Source of the DNA: Lucifuga dentata
Lineage: Eukaryota > Chordata > Actinopteri > Ophidiiformes > Bythitidae
NCBI GenBank assembly: GCA_014773175.1
Contig: VXCM01000039.1
Coordinates: 169,001 to 233,000 of the forward strand
Direction: 5' to 3'
DNA: 64,000 nt
In this document: one piece after another, positions 12,606-25,757 of the stretch
Layout: every line of letters begins with the position of its first letter
Position numbering within the stretch: position 1 is the stretch's first letter
Position numbers and translations under genes: made by a program
The notes under the pieces: model-generated
Told to the model about the DNA's origin: nothing
Seen by the model: the letters and a program-made list of their open reading frames with translations, nothing else
Database searches by the model: none

Positions 12606-12739
12606 CTATAGGACATCTGAGATGTTAATGCCAGAGATGTACTGCAGAAATATTTCAAAGTTAGGAACAAGGAAGAAAAGGGGACAGATGCTGAGCAACT
12701 CCAGAAAGAGGAGAGGGGTGGTGTGAAAGCAGCCGCAGA

Positions 12740-13290
12740 ATAAACGCATATCTATTTCATGCCAGTTCAGACAGAATAGTCTGCCATATGTAAATAGAGG
12801 TTCAATAATGAATGCACTTCCCCTGCTTTTATTTGCTTTAAGCTCTCACAGTCACACACACATTGGCACCATGTGAGACACAAATTAGAGAGCATTTTAA
12901 AGGAAATATTCAAAGAGCATCCTGCCGCCGGAATATCAGTTATTATTTTTGATGTTGCAGTTTCTGACACTTTGATGCAATCAGTGAGTAGCCTCGGCAT
13001 TCAGCCCTCTCCAGGGAGAGAGCTGTCAGGAGTGAGGAGCCAGTGGGTAGATAATTATGAGAGATCAAACCTCGCTAGTTAGTAGGCAGGAACGGGAGGC
13101 AAATGCCAAAAACCAGCCAATGTTTCGCAAACGCTTGTTCAAGGATATCCTAATTGCTATAAGTGGTTCCTTCAGGACTGGCACTTCAAACACTGCTTGC
13201 TGCATGATGTCATCCCTCTGGCTCCCCTTCATGCTCACAATAGGCAAATTAAGGAAGAGGGTATGGCCCAACATACAAGAGGACAGTGTC
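12740..13290. promoter_or_regulatory. Candidate conserved non-coding element, long
   Basis: A 550-bp complex stretch with ACAAATTAGAGAGCATTTTA, GTAGATAATTATGAGAGATC, TCCTAATTGCTATAAG and GGCAAATTAAGG. Open frames exist on both strands, but none resembles a known protein. Confidence 0.35.
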
Positions 13291-13299
13291 CTTCCTCTG

Positions 13300-14730
13300 T
13301 CAGGATAATGTGACCCACAGTTGCATTGCTGTACATGCGCTGTATACTGTGAGTTTGAGTGTGCTGATCAGCACAGATATACAAATACGCAAACACAAAA
13401 ATCTATGCAAGCGCAGAAGAAGTTGTCTTTTTAACAAAATACCTGGACATCTTGTTTATAGGCAATGTACAGCTGTGCTACTTTTTTTTTTTACAAAACT
13501 TTATAATAATGTACAAAAATTCATAACACACTGTGAAATGTCAGCACAAATCAGCCCTAGCTTTTTCATGAAATTAATATATACAGGCTAATTCAGATGC
13601 ACGAGACAACAAGTACAGCCATACTGTTCGTAAATATTAGTGTTGTATGATTGCAAAAGCAATACATTCTGACATCCGACTGTGTGCTCCGTGATTCAAA
13701 GCGAGAACACAGTCCTCTCTGTCAGTACTGTTTCCAGCCTACCTCTCCGATTCCCTTCTTACCTTTGCAGTTCAAAGGGAAGGAGAGGGGAAGGTGAGTA
13801 CAATTAGTTGAAATCAGTCAGAACAAATTGTCCGACACCACTGTACTATGCTAACACATCAGAGTCCATTTGCTGTAGGTGGAATGACCCTCTTACCGTG
13901 ACCCTTGTACCTCAGCAACATGCATAAAAACTGCTTTCATCTAATCTGCCTCACATATTTATCATTGACCAATGTCTCATCTAATACAGAAACTAACTTG
14001 AAAAAGAATCGTAGACCTGTTTCTGTCTGCCTCCCCTGCATCAAAGGAAACCCAACACTTGGTAATCACAAAGACGGATTTCATGTTTCAGAAACAATTC
14101 ACATTTTCAAAAGAGGACCACAGCTGACATACAATTGCAGTAAACCTATTGAGTCTTCAGCTCCCTCATTCTTTTTCTCTCTCTGTTGTGAATGTGAATC
14201 TTGAGGGTCATTGATCATCTCATTAAATTCAGCCCCACAGAAAGCGATCCTTTTCACACAGCTCAGGAATTCAGACGCGAAACACCCCCGCCTCTCTTCA
14301 GGCACACACAAACACGCTCGCACCATCAAACATCACCAAATGACTGCCTTTTGCAGACAAGAAAGACAGCAATAAAATGATAAAATAAAGTCTATTTTGT
14401 TCAAAAAGGGTAAAAAGGGGTCATTTTCTGCATAGAGTGCTGAAGTGTTAGCATAACAAAGCATTGGATAGCAAGCTAATGGCTCTTCATTTGTGACAAG
14501 GGGCTCGGTAGCTTTTCACTGCTGTGCTCCTCATAAAGTGGCCAGAAACAACACCTTACTTCTGCTCCTGACCTCCCCACACTCAAACACAGGAAATCCC
14601 AATGTCAAGCATAAAGTCTGTGCACGTGCATGCACACACATACAGACTCACAGAAAGCTAAAATAATAAACATGCCTCAGTGAGTACTAGTAGTTCTCCA
14701 AAGGAATTATGATACATTCTGTTCACACAA
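13300..14730. other. Desert stretch
   Basis: Holds a T-rich run near 13485, unremarkable AT-rich sequence, and a 14180-14330 segment with TTGATCATCTCATTAAATTC that could be regulatory. No gene is seen. Confidence 0.5.
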
Positions 14731-14739
14731 ACAGACAGC

Positions 14740-14930
14740 ACACACAATCAGGCGAGGCAGGCAGCACAGCCCTGAATGGCTGGGCTCAGTCTAATTGTCT
14801 CTCTAATTGGTGATGTCTAAAGGGGGTCTTCTCTTTATTTTTGGACAGAGAGGCATGCCATCATGCAAGGCAAATTACATAGATAGACAGGCTGGAACAC
14901 AACAGTGGAGGAGACACAACTGACAGCAAG
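14740..14930. promoter_or_regulatory. Candidate conserved non-coding element
   Basis: Carries paired TCTAATTGTC / TCTAATTGG sites 11 bases apart, then GTGATGTCTAAAGGGGGTC. Confidence 0.3.
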
Positions 14931-15049
14931 AAAAAAAACTGAGAGCAGAGGAGAGGGAGGATGATGATTATTTTTATGGTTCCTTTATTCACCACAGGAA
15001 AAGACATGTTTAAAAACTGAGTTTCAGGTGTCTAAACAACCAAATTGCT

Positions 15050-15440
15050 CCCCTCCCTATGGCCCCACAGTTCTCTCCATCATCCCAACTCTGGTTGAGT
15101 ATATTAAGGATGAGGTCATGCCGCACTCATCCAGCCACTGGTGAGAGGCCTCATTCTCCAGCCCTCAACCTCATTGCTTTATCCGGGAGGCCTGTCTTTG
15201 ATGTGCTCATAATAAGAAGGACGCTGGGCTATCAGCTAGCTGTCAACTCAGTAACTACCCTGCATCGCTCCCAGGGGCAGCAGAGCCAACCGAGCCAGCA
15301 TGGCTGTCCAGCGCCCAGCAGCTTTGCCGTTGATGGACCTGATTAATTCCCCGGAACGCTGGTTTGTCTTCCTGCAGTTCAGTCAATGACTTCATTCAGC
15401 AGGGTGAGGTCACCAGAAGCCTGGTAATAAAGCGGCTGCA
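15050..15440. promoter_or_regulatory. Candidate conserved non-coding element
   Basis: GC-balanced block with CTCATAATAAGAAGG, CAGCTAGCTGTCAAC and CCTGATTAATTCCCCGGAAC. A 95-codon plus-strand frame is open but unrecognised. Confidence 0.35.
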
Positions 15441-15478
15441 CTTCACAGTAAAGACAGCATGACTGTGTGCAGCTCTCC

Positions 15479-15512
15479 AAAAAAAAAANAAAAAAAAAAA
15501 AAAAAAAAAAAA
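15479..15512. repeat. Poly-A run with N at 15489
   Basis: Homopolymer of about 33 A interrupted by N, inside an otherwise complex block. Confidence 0.85.
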
Positions 15513-16653
15513 CCTCCTTAAGAAAGAAGACGGTAAAAAAAAGAAAACCATCCAACTGTCTTTGGCTCCAGAGTGGCAGTCCTTGAGCAAGAGGCAAGCG
15601 GGACGTTCTTCCTCTCACTCCCACCTTCTCATCTCCTTCCTTTCTGCCATTATGGGAGAAATAATAATTGGCAGGCCAATGAATTATTAGCACACATAGT
15701 AGCTACAGCAAGAAGAATGTCTCTTATTGCTGGAGACTCCATCAAATGTGACTTTCCTTTAAAAGAACAGAGGTTCACATGAGTAAATGGATTCCTTCAA
15801 TAAAAAATAAGATGCATCTGTTTCATTTCCTTCTGAATCTACTCTATTTCAAAATTTTCATCATTTTTATAGGAAATAATGTGTCAATGTGATGAATGAG
15901 TGTTCAATAAAACCAGTGATAATGACAGAAGTTGTCCTCTTCCCTCCTTGAGTCATAACTGATGTGGCACAGCGCAGCGTTTTAGAGCAGCAGTCTCCTA
16001 TAACAATGCTTATTATGGGGCAAAAGCCTTTAAACAAGTCAAATAAAATTGATGCCACTCAGTTTTTGAAACTCAATGATAATCCAGGGAATTTCACTCC
16101 AACAAATGGCATGAGAAAACGATACAATTTACGAGTGTAAGTAACTCACTCTCGTGCTTATGGGATTGTAAAAAATGACAATTTCTTGGAAAGTGCCATA
16201 AATTTGTGGAATTGCTCTCACCATCCCCATGATGACAGTTGCTTTCATTGCGAGGGACATGCAGGTCTAGTCACTTCATATAAGCTACAGTCACAAATCA
16301 CAAAGGACTTCTGAGCCCCACTGCTGGAGCACTCTGGGGGTTTTGAGGCTCCTGGTGGCTCAGGTTAGACCAGCAGACAGGGACAAATAGATAGCATTCT
16401 GCGGCCTGCCTATCCATCCATCCATCCTGCCATTGCCATGGGGAGGGGCAGTGAATGAAGCTGTGGCCCAGCAGTGATGCACGGCGCTGCAAGCTCATAA
16501 AGCAGGCCATCAGCTGACCTCTGAGGCACGGGGAACAGGCAGGGCCTTTACGACCATCACCAGATTTAACAGCCAATAATGACTGGAATAACCGCTTAAA
16601 CCTTTACGGACCTGCGCAGCCTCATGGTAGCAGTGACAGCCAAGCAAGGGAGG

Positions 16654-16655
<2 letters not shown>

Positions 16656-16716
<61 letters not shown>
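16656..16716. repeat. (GA)n microsatellite
   Basis: About 30 GA units with one ACAG interruption at 16697-16700. Confidence 0.9.
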
Positions 16717-16719
16717 TGA

Positions 16720-17703
16720 TATATTCAGCCAGTGCACTGACAGGGGCCATGTTTCAACGGAAGGGAAAATGACAGATGCAAAGGGAGAGCACCCTGATAT
16801 GTGTGTGTCTTTAAGTGGAGCCAACTGGCTTGTCCTTTCCCATCCTGATGAATGTACAACAGGGAGAGCTGGAGAAAGAAGTGGACGATAGAGAAGACAT
16901 GAAGGCATGATGCATGCAGCTGAATATATGAGGAGAGAACAAAAAATGGGAAAGCAAAGGTGCAACTTTGTCTGGATGTTTTGCTTGGAAAAAAAAAAAG
17001 CATTAAAAGGGGGATCTGATTCAATACAGACGAATTAGAGATATCTGCCAATGCACATTTAAGTGAGTATCTAACTATGAAGACAGAAATCTCTGTCTAT
17101 GGCACCAACATCTCTAGAAGCTGGCACTGTATGATATTCAGCAGGTTTACTGCTCAGGACCCAAGGATGTACAATGTTGCGTGTGAAGTTGTTTGGATGA
17201 GCAGTTCTCAAATTGAGCTGTGCCAGTAAAAAGTAGTCCGCGCGGCAGGATACACTCTGGGCGCAGAAGCATATGATCCAGTTCAGTGCCACGGTCTCAA
17301 CCTGACCCCATACAGCAAACAAAGCTAGCTCATGAGGACATGCAGAACAAACTTATGGCAGGCTGCGGCGCACATCATAAAGTCTGGCCGGTTCCGAACA
17401 GGCACATGTTGAACAGACACTGCACTACTCACAATAAAAGTTGAAAATACTTATTTCACAATGCTAATTTATTAAGAAATTGAATAAATGATATAACTGA
17501 GCTTGCTTCATACTTTATCTGTGTGCACAGTGACATGTAGCATGTTGACACAGGGTTGGGTTTATAAGTAGTGAGTGTTGAAACATACCTTTTCTGATTT
17601 ATTTTAACTGGAATATAGTCATGCCCATTGGTATGGTATGGAAAAAAGTCACAATTATTTATTTATTTATTATTTACCTTCTTTAAAAAAAAAAAAAAAA
17701 AAN

Positions 17704-17736
<33 letters not shown>

Positions 17737-20250
17737 ATTTTTTAAAATATATTTATTGTGTGTTTGTGTGTATGTGTGCATTGGCTTGGCTAAAATCATA
17801 GAATGTTTTGTTTTGGCACCAGTCTGGTAAAACTGGAATCATACACTGACATAATATTTTTATTCTTTTCACTAAGCAGTGTGACACTCAGTATACAGTA
17901 TATCTGAAATGACAGTAAATAAATTCTGTTGAAACATGGGCACTTAAGGAAAAAAGAAATCCTTATTTACAGTCTTTGTGGAGCAGACTTCTTTCTCCTT
18001 TATTCTGACGTCAAGCCTAAGTTATAGCACACTAGCATCCTTTGGACTAAGATCATAACACCAATTCATTAACTGTTGGCAGCAAACTAATTCTGATTTT
18101 CAATAAACTCTCTAAACCAATAGAGTGCTCATGAAAGGAGGCCCATTTCACAGGTTGGCACATGTTCAAGCAACATATGCTCACATAATCTCTTAAAAAG
18201 CATGATCCAAGTCCAAATTTAATTATGTAATAGCACAAACGAAATCAGAGTGCCGACACAGCAGAGCTCTGATACACTACGTTCTGCCACTCCACTCCCA
18301 TTCTCCTCATTTGTTTATTGCTCTCACCAGTCTCAGCAGCCTCAGGGCCCGTGGCATCCACAGTCCACCCAATGGTCTACAGATGGCTCCGAGGCTCCTT
18401 TCACATGGTTGTTTGTCTTTTTAATAAGCTGTTTGAGATATATGAGTATTGTTATATGATCATAAGGCTTTTTCATGGTCTCTGAAGCCATTACTTTTAG
18501 TGCTTTGTGTTTTTACAAACTAAGTTCAAAGTCTTTTAACTTGATTTTTTTTTCGTGAGCTCATATGGATTTACATCGACTGACTCAGTTGAAGCGGTAG
18601 TGGTGGTGATGGTGGCAGTTAGATGAGGTTTGGCAGTTCCAGGGCTGAGGGATGTTCATAGTTCCCTGAGCTCTGCACGTCCTCTGGCAGCAGAACTCAA
18701 CTTGCAAAGCACTGAGCTCCTGATCTCTTTAGAATACAGATAAAATTTTACCAGCGAACAGTGTCAGGTCTCGGCTGAATATGATTCTGTCCCCAAACAT
18801 TGCTGAGGATGAGTAAAAATATATATGAGCATAAAAAGCCACAAAGAGGCTCTACTGAAGACTATACCAAGATACCAGGTCACCTTTTTTCCTGTAACAG
18901 TATCAATAAATCCTGCCACAAAACTGCATATCTTAAGCACCGTACTGGCGACTTTTACAGTGCACAGCCTGTGCTTGGCACACAGATGATAACATTCCCT
19001 CCATACAATGTTTTAATCTTCATGGCACAGGTAGCACTGGGATTGTCTTGAATGTGCACTCTGCCGTCGCCTGGGTTTGTCCCAGTATTAGAGCCCTTGG
19101 CATTCCTTTGTGCTTTTTAACCAATGAATTAAAGAGGATTTCAGCAGGGAAATACTTATCAGGAAAAAAATGTACCCCCTTTACACTGAGATAAACAAAT
19201 CAGACTAAATAAGTTGGAAAGAGTTTCACAAACTCATTCTGTAATCAGGAATAGCTTCTTAAGATAACAACCCCTGATTTAGACATTTTCTTAATATAAA
19301 GAGTGAGAAAACATGAACCTTTAAGCTTTTTTGGGACAGGATTTATTGTGCGCAGCAGCAATTGAGCAATTGCCACGTAAATAGTTTACAATTTGTATTT
19401 ATAGAAGCCAATCAGATTTTTCTGTTATGACAAAATGAATTTGTTGGGAAGTATTGTTTGTAGATTATATATTCAGGCCACTTTTCAATAGAAATCTTTT
19501 AATTTTTTAATCCATGCAGATGTTTGTTTTCAGAAAACTTTCTGAAGTGCATCCTCAGATGAACACTGAAAGCATTCTTAAATAGCTAAGTTGCTCTTAT
19601 ACAAAATACCTCAAAGCGTATAAGATAATACATGTGGATTGAAATGCAATCTGCCTCTCACTCCTTTTCCAAGATAAGTACAGCCATTGACAAGACCTGG
19701 CTTCCTCCTCTTATCTCACAAACACTTGATACCAGAAACTCGGTGCATGAATAAGTCGTTCAAGATTGTGATGTAAATATATCCGATTAATCACAACAAG
19801 GAAAACTGCAACAACTCATGCTCCCCCCCAAAAAAACATCATTGTAAAAATGTTACTTTGCTTGCAGTTGTATAATTTTTTTTTCTTATCCATATTTCTC
19901 ATGCATCTGTGATCACAGAGCCCTGAGTCATCTACCGAAAACCTCTGACGTGTTTTAATCTATGCTAAACTGTTGTAATATTTTCACTTTCATTTTTAAA
20001 GATTATTATTAACATTAATTTAAAACAAGACAACATTATGAAAACTAAAGAAAAAAATGCATTTGGATAATCTATGCAAAAGCTTTAGCCCATTTCCATT
20101 CCTGATGGATTTAGTGACACCNCCCCCCAGCGCTAAAATATTTAATTTTACTGAGTAGATCCCCAGGATATGAAAGAAAACCATCAGGTCCATGTTCAAG
20201 TTTAATTACTGATTTAAACCTAGTCTCAACCCTCCAGTCACCATCTCTGC
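16720..20250. other. Desert stretch
   Basis: Mostly AT-rich sequence with the A/TA tract at 17685 and a single N at 20122 beside CCCCCC. Apart from those, no repeat family, RNA gene or coding frame is supported. Confidence 0.5.
17685..17733. repeat. Poly-A plus (TA)n tract with N at 17703
   Basis: A homopolymer of 18, then N, then about 15 TA units; preceded by ATTT repeats from 17656. Confidence 0.9.
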
Positions 20251-20258
20251 TGTATGGG

Positions 20259-20261
<3 letters not shown>

Positions 20262-20313
<52 letters not shown>
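20262..20313. repeat. (GA)n microsatellite
   Basis: Uninterrupted run of about 26 GA units. Confidence 0.9.
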
Positions 20314-20316
<3 letters not shown>

Positions 20317-20533
20317 TAGATAAGTATCTGATAAGAATGTGTATGTGTGTGTATTTGTCAGGAGTGTCTAAGGTGTATTTTGATTACCTTATTTTTCTTT
20401 TTTTCTCTGTTATCATCAATATCCCTCCAGCCCACAGTGTGGCGCTCTGCTCTGTTTCACTGAGTCAAAGCAGATTGAGATGAGCCTCGTTTTGGCACCT
20501 ACCATCTGTCCCTCCACTTTTCACACTATTAAA

Positions 20534-20536
<3 letters not shown>

Positions 20537-20576
<40 letters not shown>
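20537..20576. repeat. (GT)n microsatellite
   Basis: Uninterrupted run of about 20 TG units. Confidence 0.9.
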
Positions 20577-20581
<5 letters not shown>

Positions 20582-21479
20582 GACAAAGACAGAGCCTGTG
20601 TGTGTGATTAAGCTCTGTCTACCCTCGCTGCTGCAGGATTCCTCTGAATCTATTATGGTTTTTCCATGACAGGAGCCACTTCATTTACATTGCCCGGGCC
20701 TTGTTTGAGGAATATCTCAGGTGGGAGAATATATTTTCTGAGTGTCCCTCTTATAGGTTTATCCAGACTCCAATGTGCTTGAAAAGTTGCTGTTGTACAC
20801 CGAGGGAGGCATTTCACCTAATGAAACCCAAGATCAATAGTACTGTTCTCTCCTCTCATATATAGTGCACGTACACAAGGGAAATAAAGTATTATTTTTC
20901 ATCCTCAAATGTATAATGGATATCATTCTTTATTTAATACTTAGTTCAATTCTGTACGCACCGCAGTGGGGAAATATTTCCTATGATGATGTCCCTTTAT
21001 TGCAGAAAGAAGATATAAAAGAGAAAACATTAGATAGGAATGCATGAGAAAAATTGAGCATTACATACCTGAGGTGTTATGGACTATGTAGAATTCACCA
21101 GTATTATACGGCAATACAGTTAATCTTACATAATTAAAAGCTTACAGACATTTACATATTTATCTGCTGCGCTGCTGTAATGGACATATTTTAAATCAAG
21201 AGCTTAAGTTTTAAAGAAAAAGAAAGCAGCAGCACAAGGAGAGGAGAAAAGAAGAACAGATAAGTGAAGATGAGGGGAAGGAAGATGAGAGGAGAGCGGT
21301 GAAAGCAGCAGCCTCTTCAGGTGCAGCCCTTATCGGAGGCAGAGAGAGGACCTTTCTTATGTAATCTGTGATTTCATTCAGCCTCCGTATCAGATGATTG
21401 TCTGGGAGAAGAAAAAGCCATTTTGAGGGGAACGGGTTGCGTGAAAAGGATCGCCTCCGCGGTAGCTCACCCTTCCATG

Positions 21480-21830
21480 TCGAACCAGCCACATGGCACC
21501 AAAGGTCAGCAGAATTATTGGAGGCGGGGGTGGCTCTGCCAGAGAAGACAATGATATGGCCTTAACCCTCATTTAGAGGTGCCATTTCCCCACCTGACCC
21601 CCCTGCTAAAGTGTTATTTTTCCATGTTATGAAATGTGATAGCTCTCTGGTGAAACAGGAGTCTCCAGTTAGGGAGGTAATACTTTGGCGTGCGGCGACA
21701 GCGAGACAGGCTCAGCCTCCTCTCTAAATAGGCTGGCTGTGCGGCCGCAACACTCCATGCTACGCAGACAGTTCAATCAGGGTAAAACAACGCTCATTTA
21801 ACCGCTTGGCTAACAACAACCAGTGGCACA
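21480..21830. promoter_or_regulatory. Candidate conserved non-coding element
   Basis: Contains CCTTAACCCTCATTTAGAGG, AAGTGTTATTTTTCCATG, GGGAGGTAATACTTTGGCG and a NotI-type GCGGCCGC at 21741-21748, rare in this AT-rich desert. Confidence 0.3.
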
Positions 21831-21839
21831 CAGCGGTAC

Positions 21840-22700
21840 ACACAGAGGCCCAAGATTGCACTGTTAGGGGAGATGATGATAATGTCTTTGTGGATTTCAC
21901 CCAAACATGTCATTTTGAACTAAGGCTCTGCACAGGCCTGTGTTATGTGTCATAAACCGTTGTTTGGGTTCCTGCTCTCTCCCCACACGATGCCGGTAAC
22001 ATGTGAGGGATCAGTTTTAGAATAAGTGGAAATATCTTCATTTAACTCAGCAATCAATAATTGATAAGAAACGGAATGCAGCTGTGATGAAGAGGACTAT
22101 TTCTGCATGAGCTGAAGATCATGTTTCAAATACTTGTCCGGCAATTACAAAGTCAATTTTTACATGTAGTGCGGTATTAATAAGTAAGATGGAAAAATCA
22201 TAAATGGCTAATGCTTCATTAATTTCATATTATATTTTCATTAATGTAAAATGATGTGAGTAGGGCTCTGAATAATTCACAGTTTCAAAGTGAACCACGT
22301 GGAATATCAGATGTAAATCACGTCAGTGAAACAGACAGTTTAATCACTCTACCGTTTGTATTTCTGTTAATATAACTTCAAATTACTTTTATCATAAAAA
22401 GTCTAGTTATTGCATTCTGAAATTCAGTTTTGTGCCTCATTGCTGGTTTGCTCAGACAATTTTGTGTATATAGAATAGATGTGTATAACCTATACAGTAC
22501 ATTGATTTTTGTGTGTGTTATGATGTGAGAGAGCTGCTTTACGCAGCAGGAGGGGAGTTGAAAGAGAGGAGGGGGATCCGAGGGGTTGTACATCTCAGTC
22601 TACTCAGTAGCTCCTCCTAGGGGAGCGGAGAGGAGCTTCTTAGCCTGTCAGCCTCTGTACTTTGGCCTGTGTTATGAAATTACATTTTCTCATTTCCTCT
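21840..22700. other. Desert stretch
   Basis: AT-rich, with ATTAATTTCATATTATATTT around 22220 and a GC-richer patch (GGAGGGGGATCCGAGGGG) at 22569. No gene. Confidence 0.45.
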
Positions 22701-22894
22701 GCAGATCAAAACACAAAAGTGTGATGGGTTTGCTGTGACTTGCTATGTCTCCAGCAAATCGTTCCTGCATATTTGTCACTAATCATTCTTTTGATGCGAG
22801 GTGCGAGGACACATGGCTACAGGGTCGGGGCTGACACAGGGCCTTGGTTGTGGATAATGGTGCCCAGAGGGCCATGGCACAGGGTAGTGCCGGG

Positions 22895-23023
22895 GGTCAG
22901 AGGAACAGGCAGATTAAGAAAAGAGGTGTTTGGGTTGTCACCTCGGGGCCTCCACCCANGGTCAGAGGAACAGGCAGATTAAGAAAAGAGGTGTTTGGGT
23001 TGTCACCTCGGGGCCTCCACCCA
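22895..23023. repeat. Identical 64-bp direct duplication across a single N (assembly join)
   Basis: Bases 22895-22958 and 22960-23023 are identical (GGTCAGAGGAACAGGC ... GGCCTCCACCCA) with N at 22959. It is most likely an unmerged overlap. Confidence 0.9.
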
Positions 23024-23348
23024 CAGAAGGAGAGGACCAGGCCCTGCCGTCATTCAAAGCAGATGGCATTTTTCTTAATGTGTCAGGGCTTATTTTTGGG
23101 ATGCAGCCTCTGGCAGGCCCTGGATAGACTAGTTATTAGGCATGTATGCTTATAACTTAGCCAAACCACGGAGGGTTTGGACACATACCCTGAAGCCTCA
23201 AACTGCAGTCTTCCCCTCTCTCCTCCCTTTTTTCCTGCCTTTCTGTCAAAGCATTAAGCAAAAGCAAGGGGAGAGACTGTGAGAATGGCTTGACATGTGA
23301 CTGCCACAAAAAGATGATGCGGTTTTGCTAAGCACAGGGGAAGATGCT

Positions 23349-23424
23349 GATAACTGTAGTTCAATGGACAACAAAGTGCACTGTGTGCTATGAAGTTAGA
23401 TGTTTGATTCCCACTGGGGCCAGA
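23349..23424 (+). repeat. tRNA-like SINE head fragment
   Basis: TAGTTCAATGGACAACAAAG... followed 40 bases on by TGTTTGATTCCCACTGGGGC resembles A- and B-box spacing of tRNA-derived SINEs. No matching acceptor stem and no body are recognised. Confidence 0.35.
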
Positions 23425-23749
23425 CGTGCAAACATTTCACCAATATGTATAAAAGTTTTCACCAAATGAATTAATATATACAGTTATTATTTGAAATTAC
23501 TATTTTTAAGAAACAACATTTTCACGCAAGTTCAATTTCCGCAAGAGTGGCTCATATAACCTGCATTAAACCCACAATCACTGATCCAAAACACCCTGAC
23601 AAATGCACAAGGCAGCTGGAGTGCAAGCAGACTTGCTGCACAAATACTGAATCTAAATCCACTCTCACATGTCACAACAGCACTCACATAAACACACACA
23701 CACGCATCAGGACTGCAAAGAGATAATTAGCAAGCACAGCTGACTCCTT

Positions 23750-23990
23750 GAATTGTCCTCCGTCCTCCCCCCATCGTTTCCCTGCTAATAGGGGCGTGAG
23801 TCCCACTTATTAGATGTGATTATCCACCCAGGGCTGTATGTAGATTAGCATTATTACATCCCTCAACCAGCTTCTCTGCTATTTAGACAGAAAATGTAAT
23901 TCAATGATGTAACTTAGATATAAATCTGCATTTACAGGGCAAAGTCCCACTCCAGCACTGGTTATGACAGGTTGGCTGATTAAACTATCA
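23750..23990. promoter_or_regulatory. Candidate conserved non-coding element
   Basis: CTGCTAATAGGGGCGTGAG, CTTATTAGATGTGATTATCC and GTAGATTAGCATTATTACAT are clustered in about 80 bases. Confidence 0.35.
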
Positions 23991-24288
23991 GGGTGACAAG
24001 CCCAGCAGCCACACAAGAGGACAGGCACAAGTACAAAGGCCCTCTTATTATAGAAAATCCCCCAGAATAGCCAACAGTGGGGATATGGTAATGATGTAGT
24101 ACCTCTCCATCAGGTCTACAAGTCACACGTGCACACACATAGAGACACACATACACCCAGGCATGCATATATTTGTGGACTTGAGTACAAACATGTAACA
24201 CATACAAAAACACACACAGACAAGTACTTATGCTCATTTCCTGTATGTATGAAGACAGACATACACACAGACAGAAAGATAGACAGCT

Positions 24289-24327
24289 ACACACACACAC
24301 ACACACATACACACACACACACACACT
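24289..24327. repeat. (CA)n microsatellite
   Basis: CA units with one TA interruption; looser CA/GA-rich sequence extends left to about 24125. Confidence 0.9.
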
Positions 24328-25028
24328 TATCTCTCTCATTCCCTTATCCAGCTGAATATGATGACTGGCTTTTGGAATGACCTCCAGGCAGAGGACAAGG
24401 CCTTGTTCTGTGGTGCTCTCTGCTCCCTCCCCTTCCCCTCCTCTCTTTCTTCCTCCCACAGAATGAATCTAAAAGGCTGGTGACCTTGCTGTGGGTCTGT
24501 GAGGGAAATGAGCTACATCTTGTCACAGGCTGAACTGGCCATTTGAAACCTGGTTTGTTGGCTTTGAAAGGGCCTGCGATCATGGAGCTGATAAGTGGAA
24601 GGGGTGTGAAGAGGTGGCTTTTATTCTGAAAATTAAAAGGCAGGACAGATAGAAATATGTCTGCATTGGTGTTAAGTATATTGTTGCAGGATGCTTATCA
24701 GTGAGAGTCTTTACAGCGAGACAGAAAAGGACAGACATTCGCTGTGAATCCATACTGTGCTGCTGGCATGCTGCAGGCACAAAACAAAAACAACCAGCAA
24801 AGATTCTCAACAGCTCTTATGCCAATAACTAGGAATATGTTAATGATTTTGAGGAAGCAAATTAACTTTAAGGGTTTCTTACCAATGTGCCATCTCTGGG
24901 ATGGGATTTAAAATTCATTATCTGCACAGTTATCCAAATCCATACTATGGTTCAGACAGACACACAACACACACAAAGTCTGGAAACAAGCACAAATGAG
25001 CAAACTAGTCTGTTACTCCAGCGAGATT

Positions 25029-25031
25029 GTG

Positions 25032-25073
<42 letters not shown>
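25029..25073. repeat. (GT)n microsatellite
   Basis: About 22 GT units with one CG interruption at its left end. Confidence 0.9.
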
Positions 25074-25076
<3 letters not shown>

Positions 25077-25136
25077 AGCTCTCCAAACAAAAGCTGGCAT
25101 CTCCCATGGCCTGCACAAATGTTTGTCTAATGTAAA

Positions 25137-25470
25137 CCGCCATATAGGAGCATCTAATTAGGGGTGTCAGCCTGCATGTGGCTGAGAAATCTCAGCCAAC
25201 TGTCAGCCGATTCAGATCGCTTCCAATCAGTGGGGAGACGAGAAAGGAAGAAAGGCAGGAGAGGATCCGGCGACTGGAAGCCAGGGACTCAAGCGGGGGG
25301 CAATTAACAGCCAAGGTGAAGCCACTCCTTGTCGTCAAAGAGACTATGCTAGCCATGCATGGTAGACTCCAACCCTCCCCACCACTTTACCAGCATCCTG
25401 TGCCACGTTTGTAATTAGGCTTGGAATGTGAAGCGGTGCGGCATGGTGGTGGTCTCAGTGCTTCCTTAAA
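25137..25470. promoter_or_regulatory. Candidate conserved non-coding element
   Basis: Holds CATCTAATTAGGGGTG, GGGCAATTAACAGCC and GTTTGTAATTAGGC. A 78-codon open frame is GTG-initiated and unrecognised. Confidence 0.3.
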
Positions 25471-25622
25471 TGACACATGAAGGAGAGCATGCTGGGTAAG
25501 CAGTGTGGCGTTGCTATAAACACACATACAGGCTGATTCGTCTGCAGTTTGTAAGGGAACAGGTACGTGGTCAGGATTAGCTGGAATGCCACAGAGGTTG
25601 AAACCCAGATAAAGGTCATGGC

Positions 25623-25757
25623 GACCCTGGTGTGCGGCTGGGGTCACGCTCATTAAAAACCTAAGCAGTAGAGAGAGAGAGAGAGAGAGNGACCCTGGTG
25701 TGCGGCTGGGGTCACGCTCATTAAAAACCTAAGCAGTAGAGAGAGAGAGAGAGAGAA
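25623..25757. repeat. Near-identical 67-bp direct duplication across a single N (assembly join)
   Basis: GACCCTGGTGTGCGGCTGGG ... CCTAAGCAGTA plus a GA run occurs at 25623-25689 and again at 25691-25757, separated by N at 25690. The GA microsatellite at the contig end probably caused the break. Confidence 0.88.

Noticed and set aside
16510..16965. 151-codon minus-strand open frame
   Set aside because: Crosses a GA microsatellite giving an LSLSLS stretch; no domain recognised.
23980..24459. 159-codon minus-strand open frame, cysteine/valine-rich
   Set aside because: Produced by CA-rich repeats on the opposite strand.
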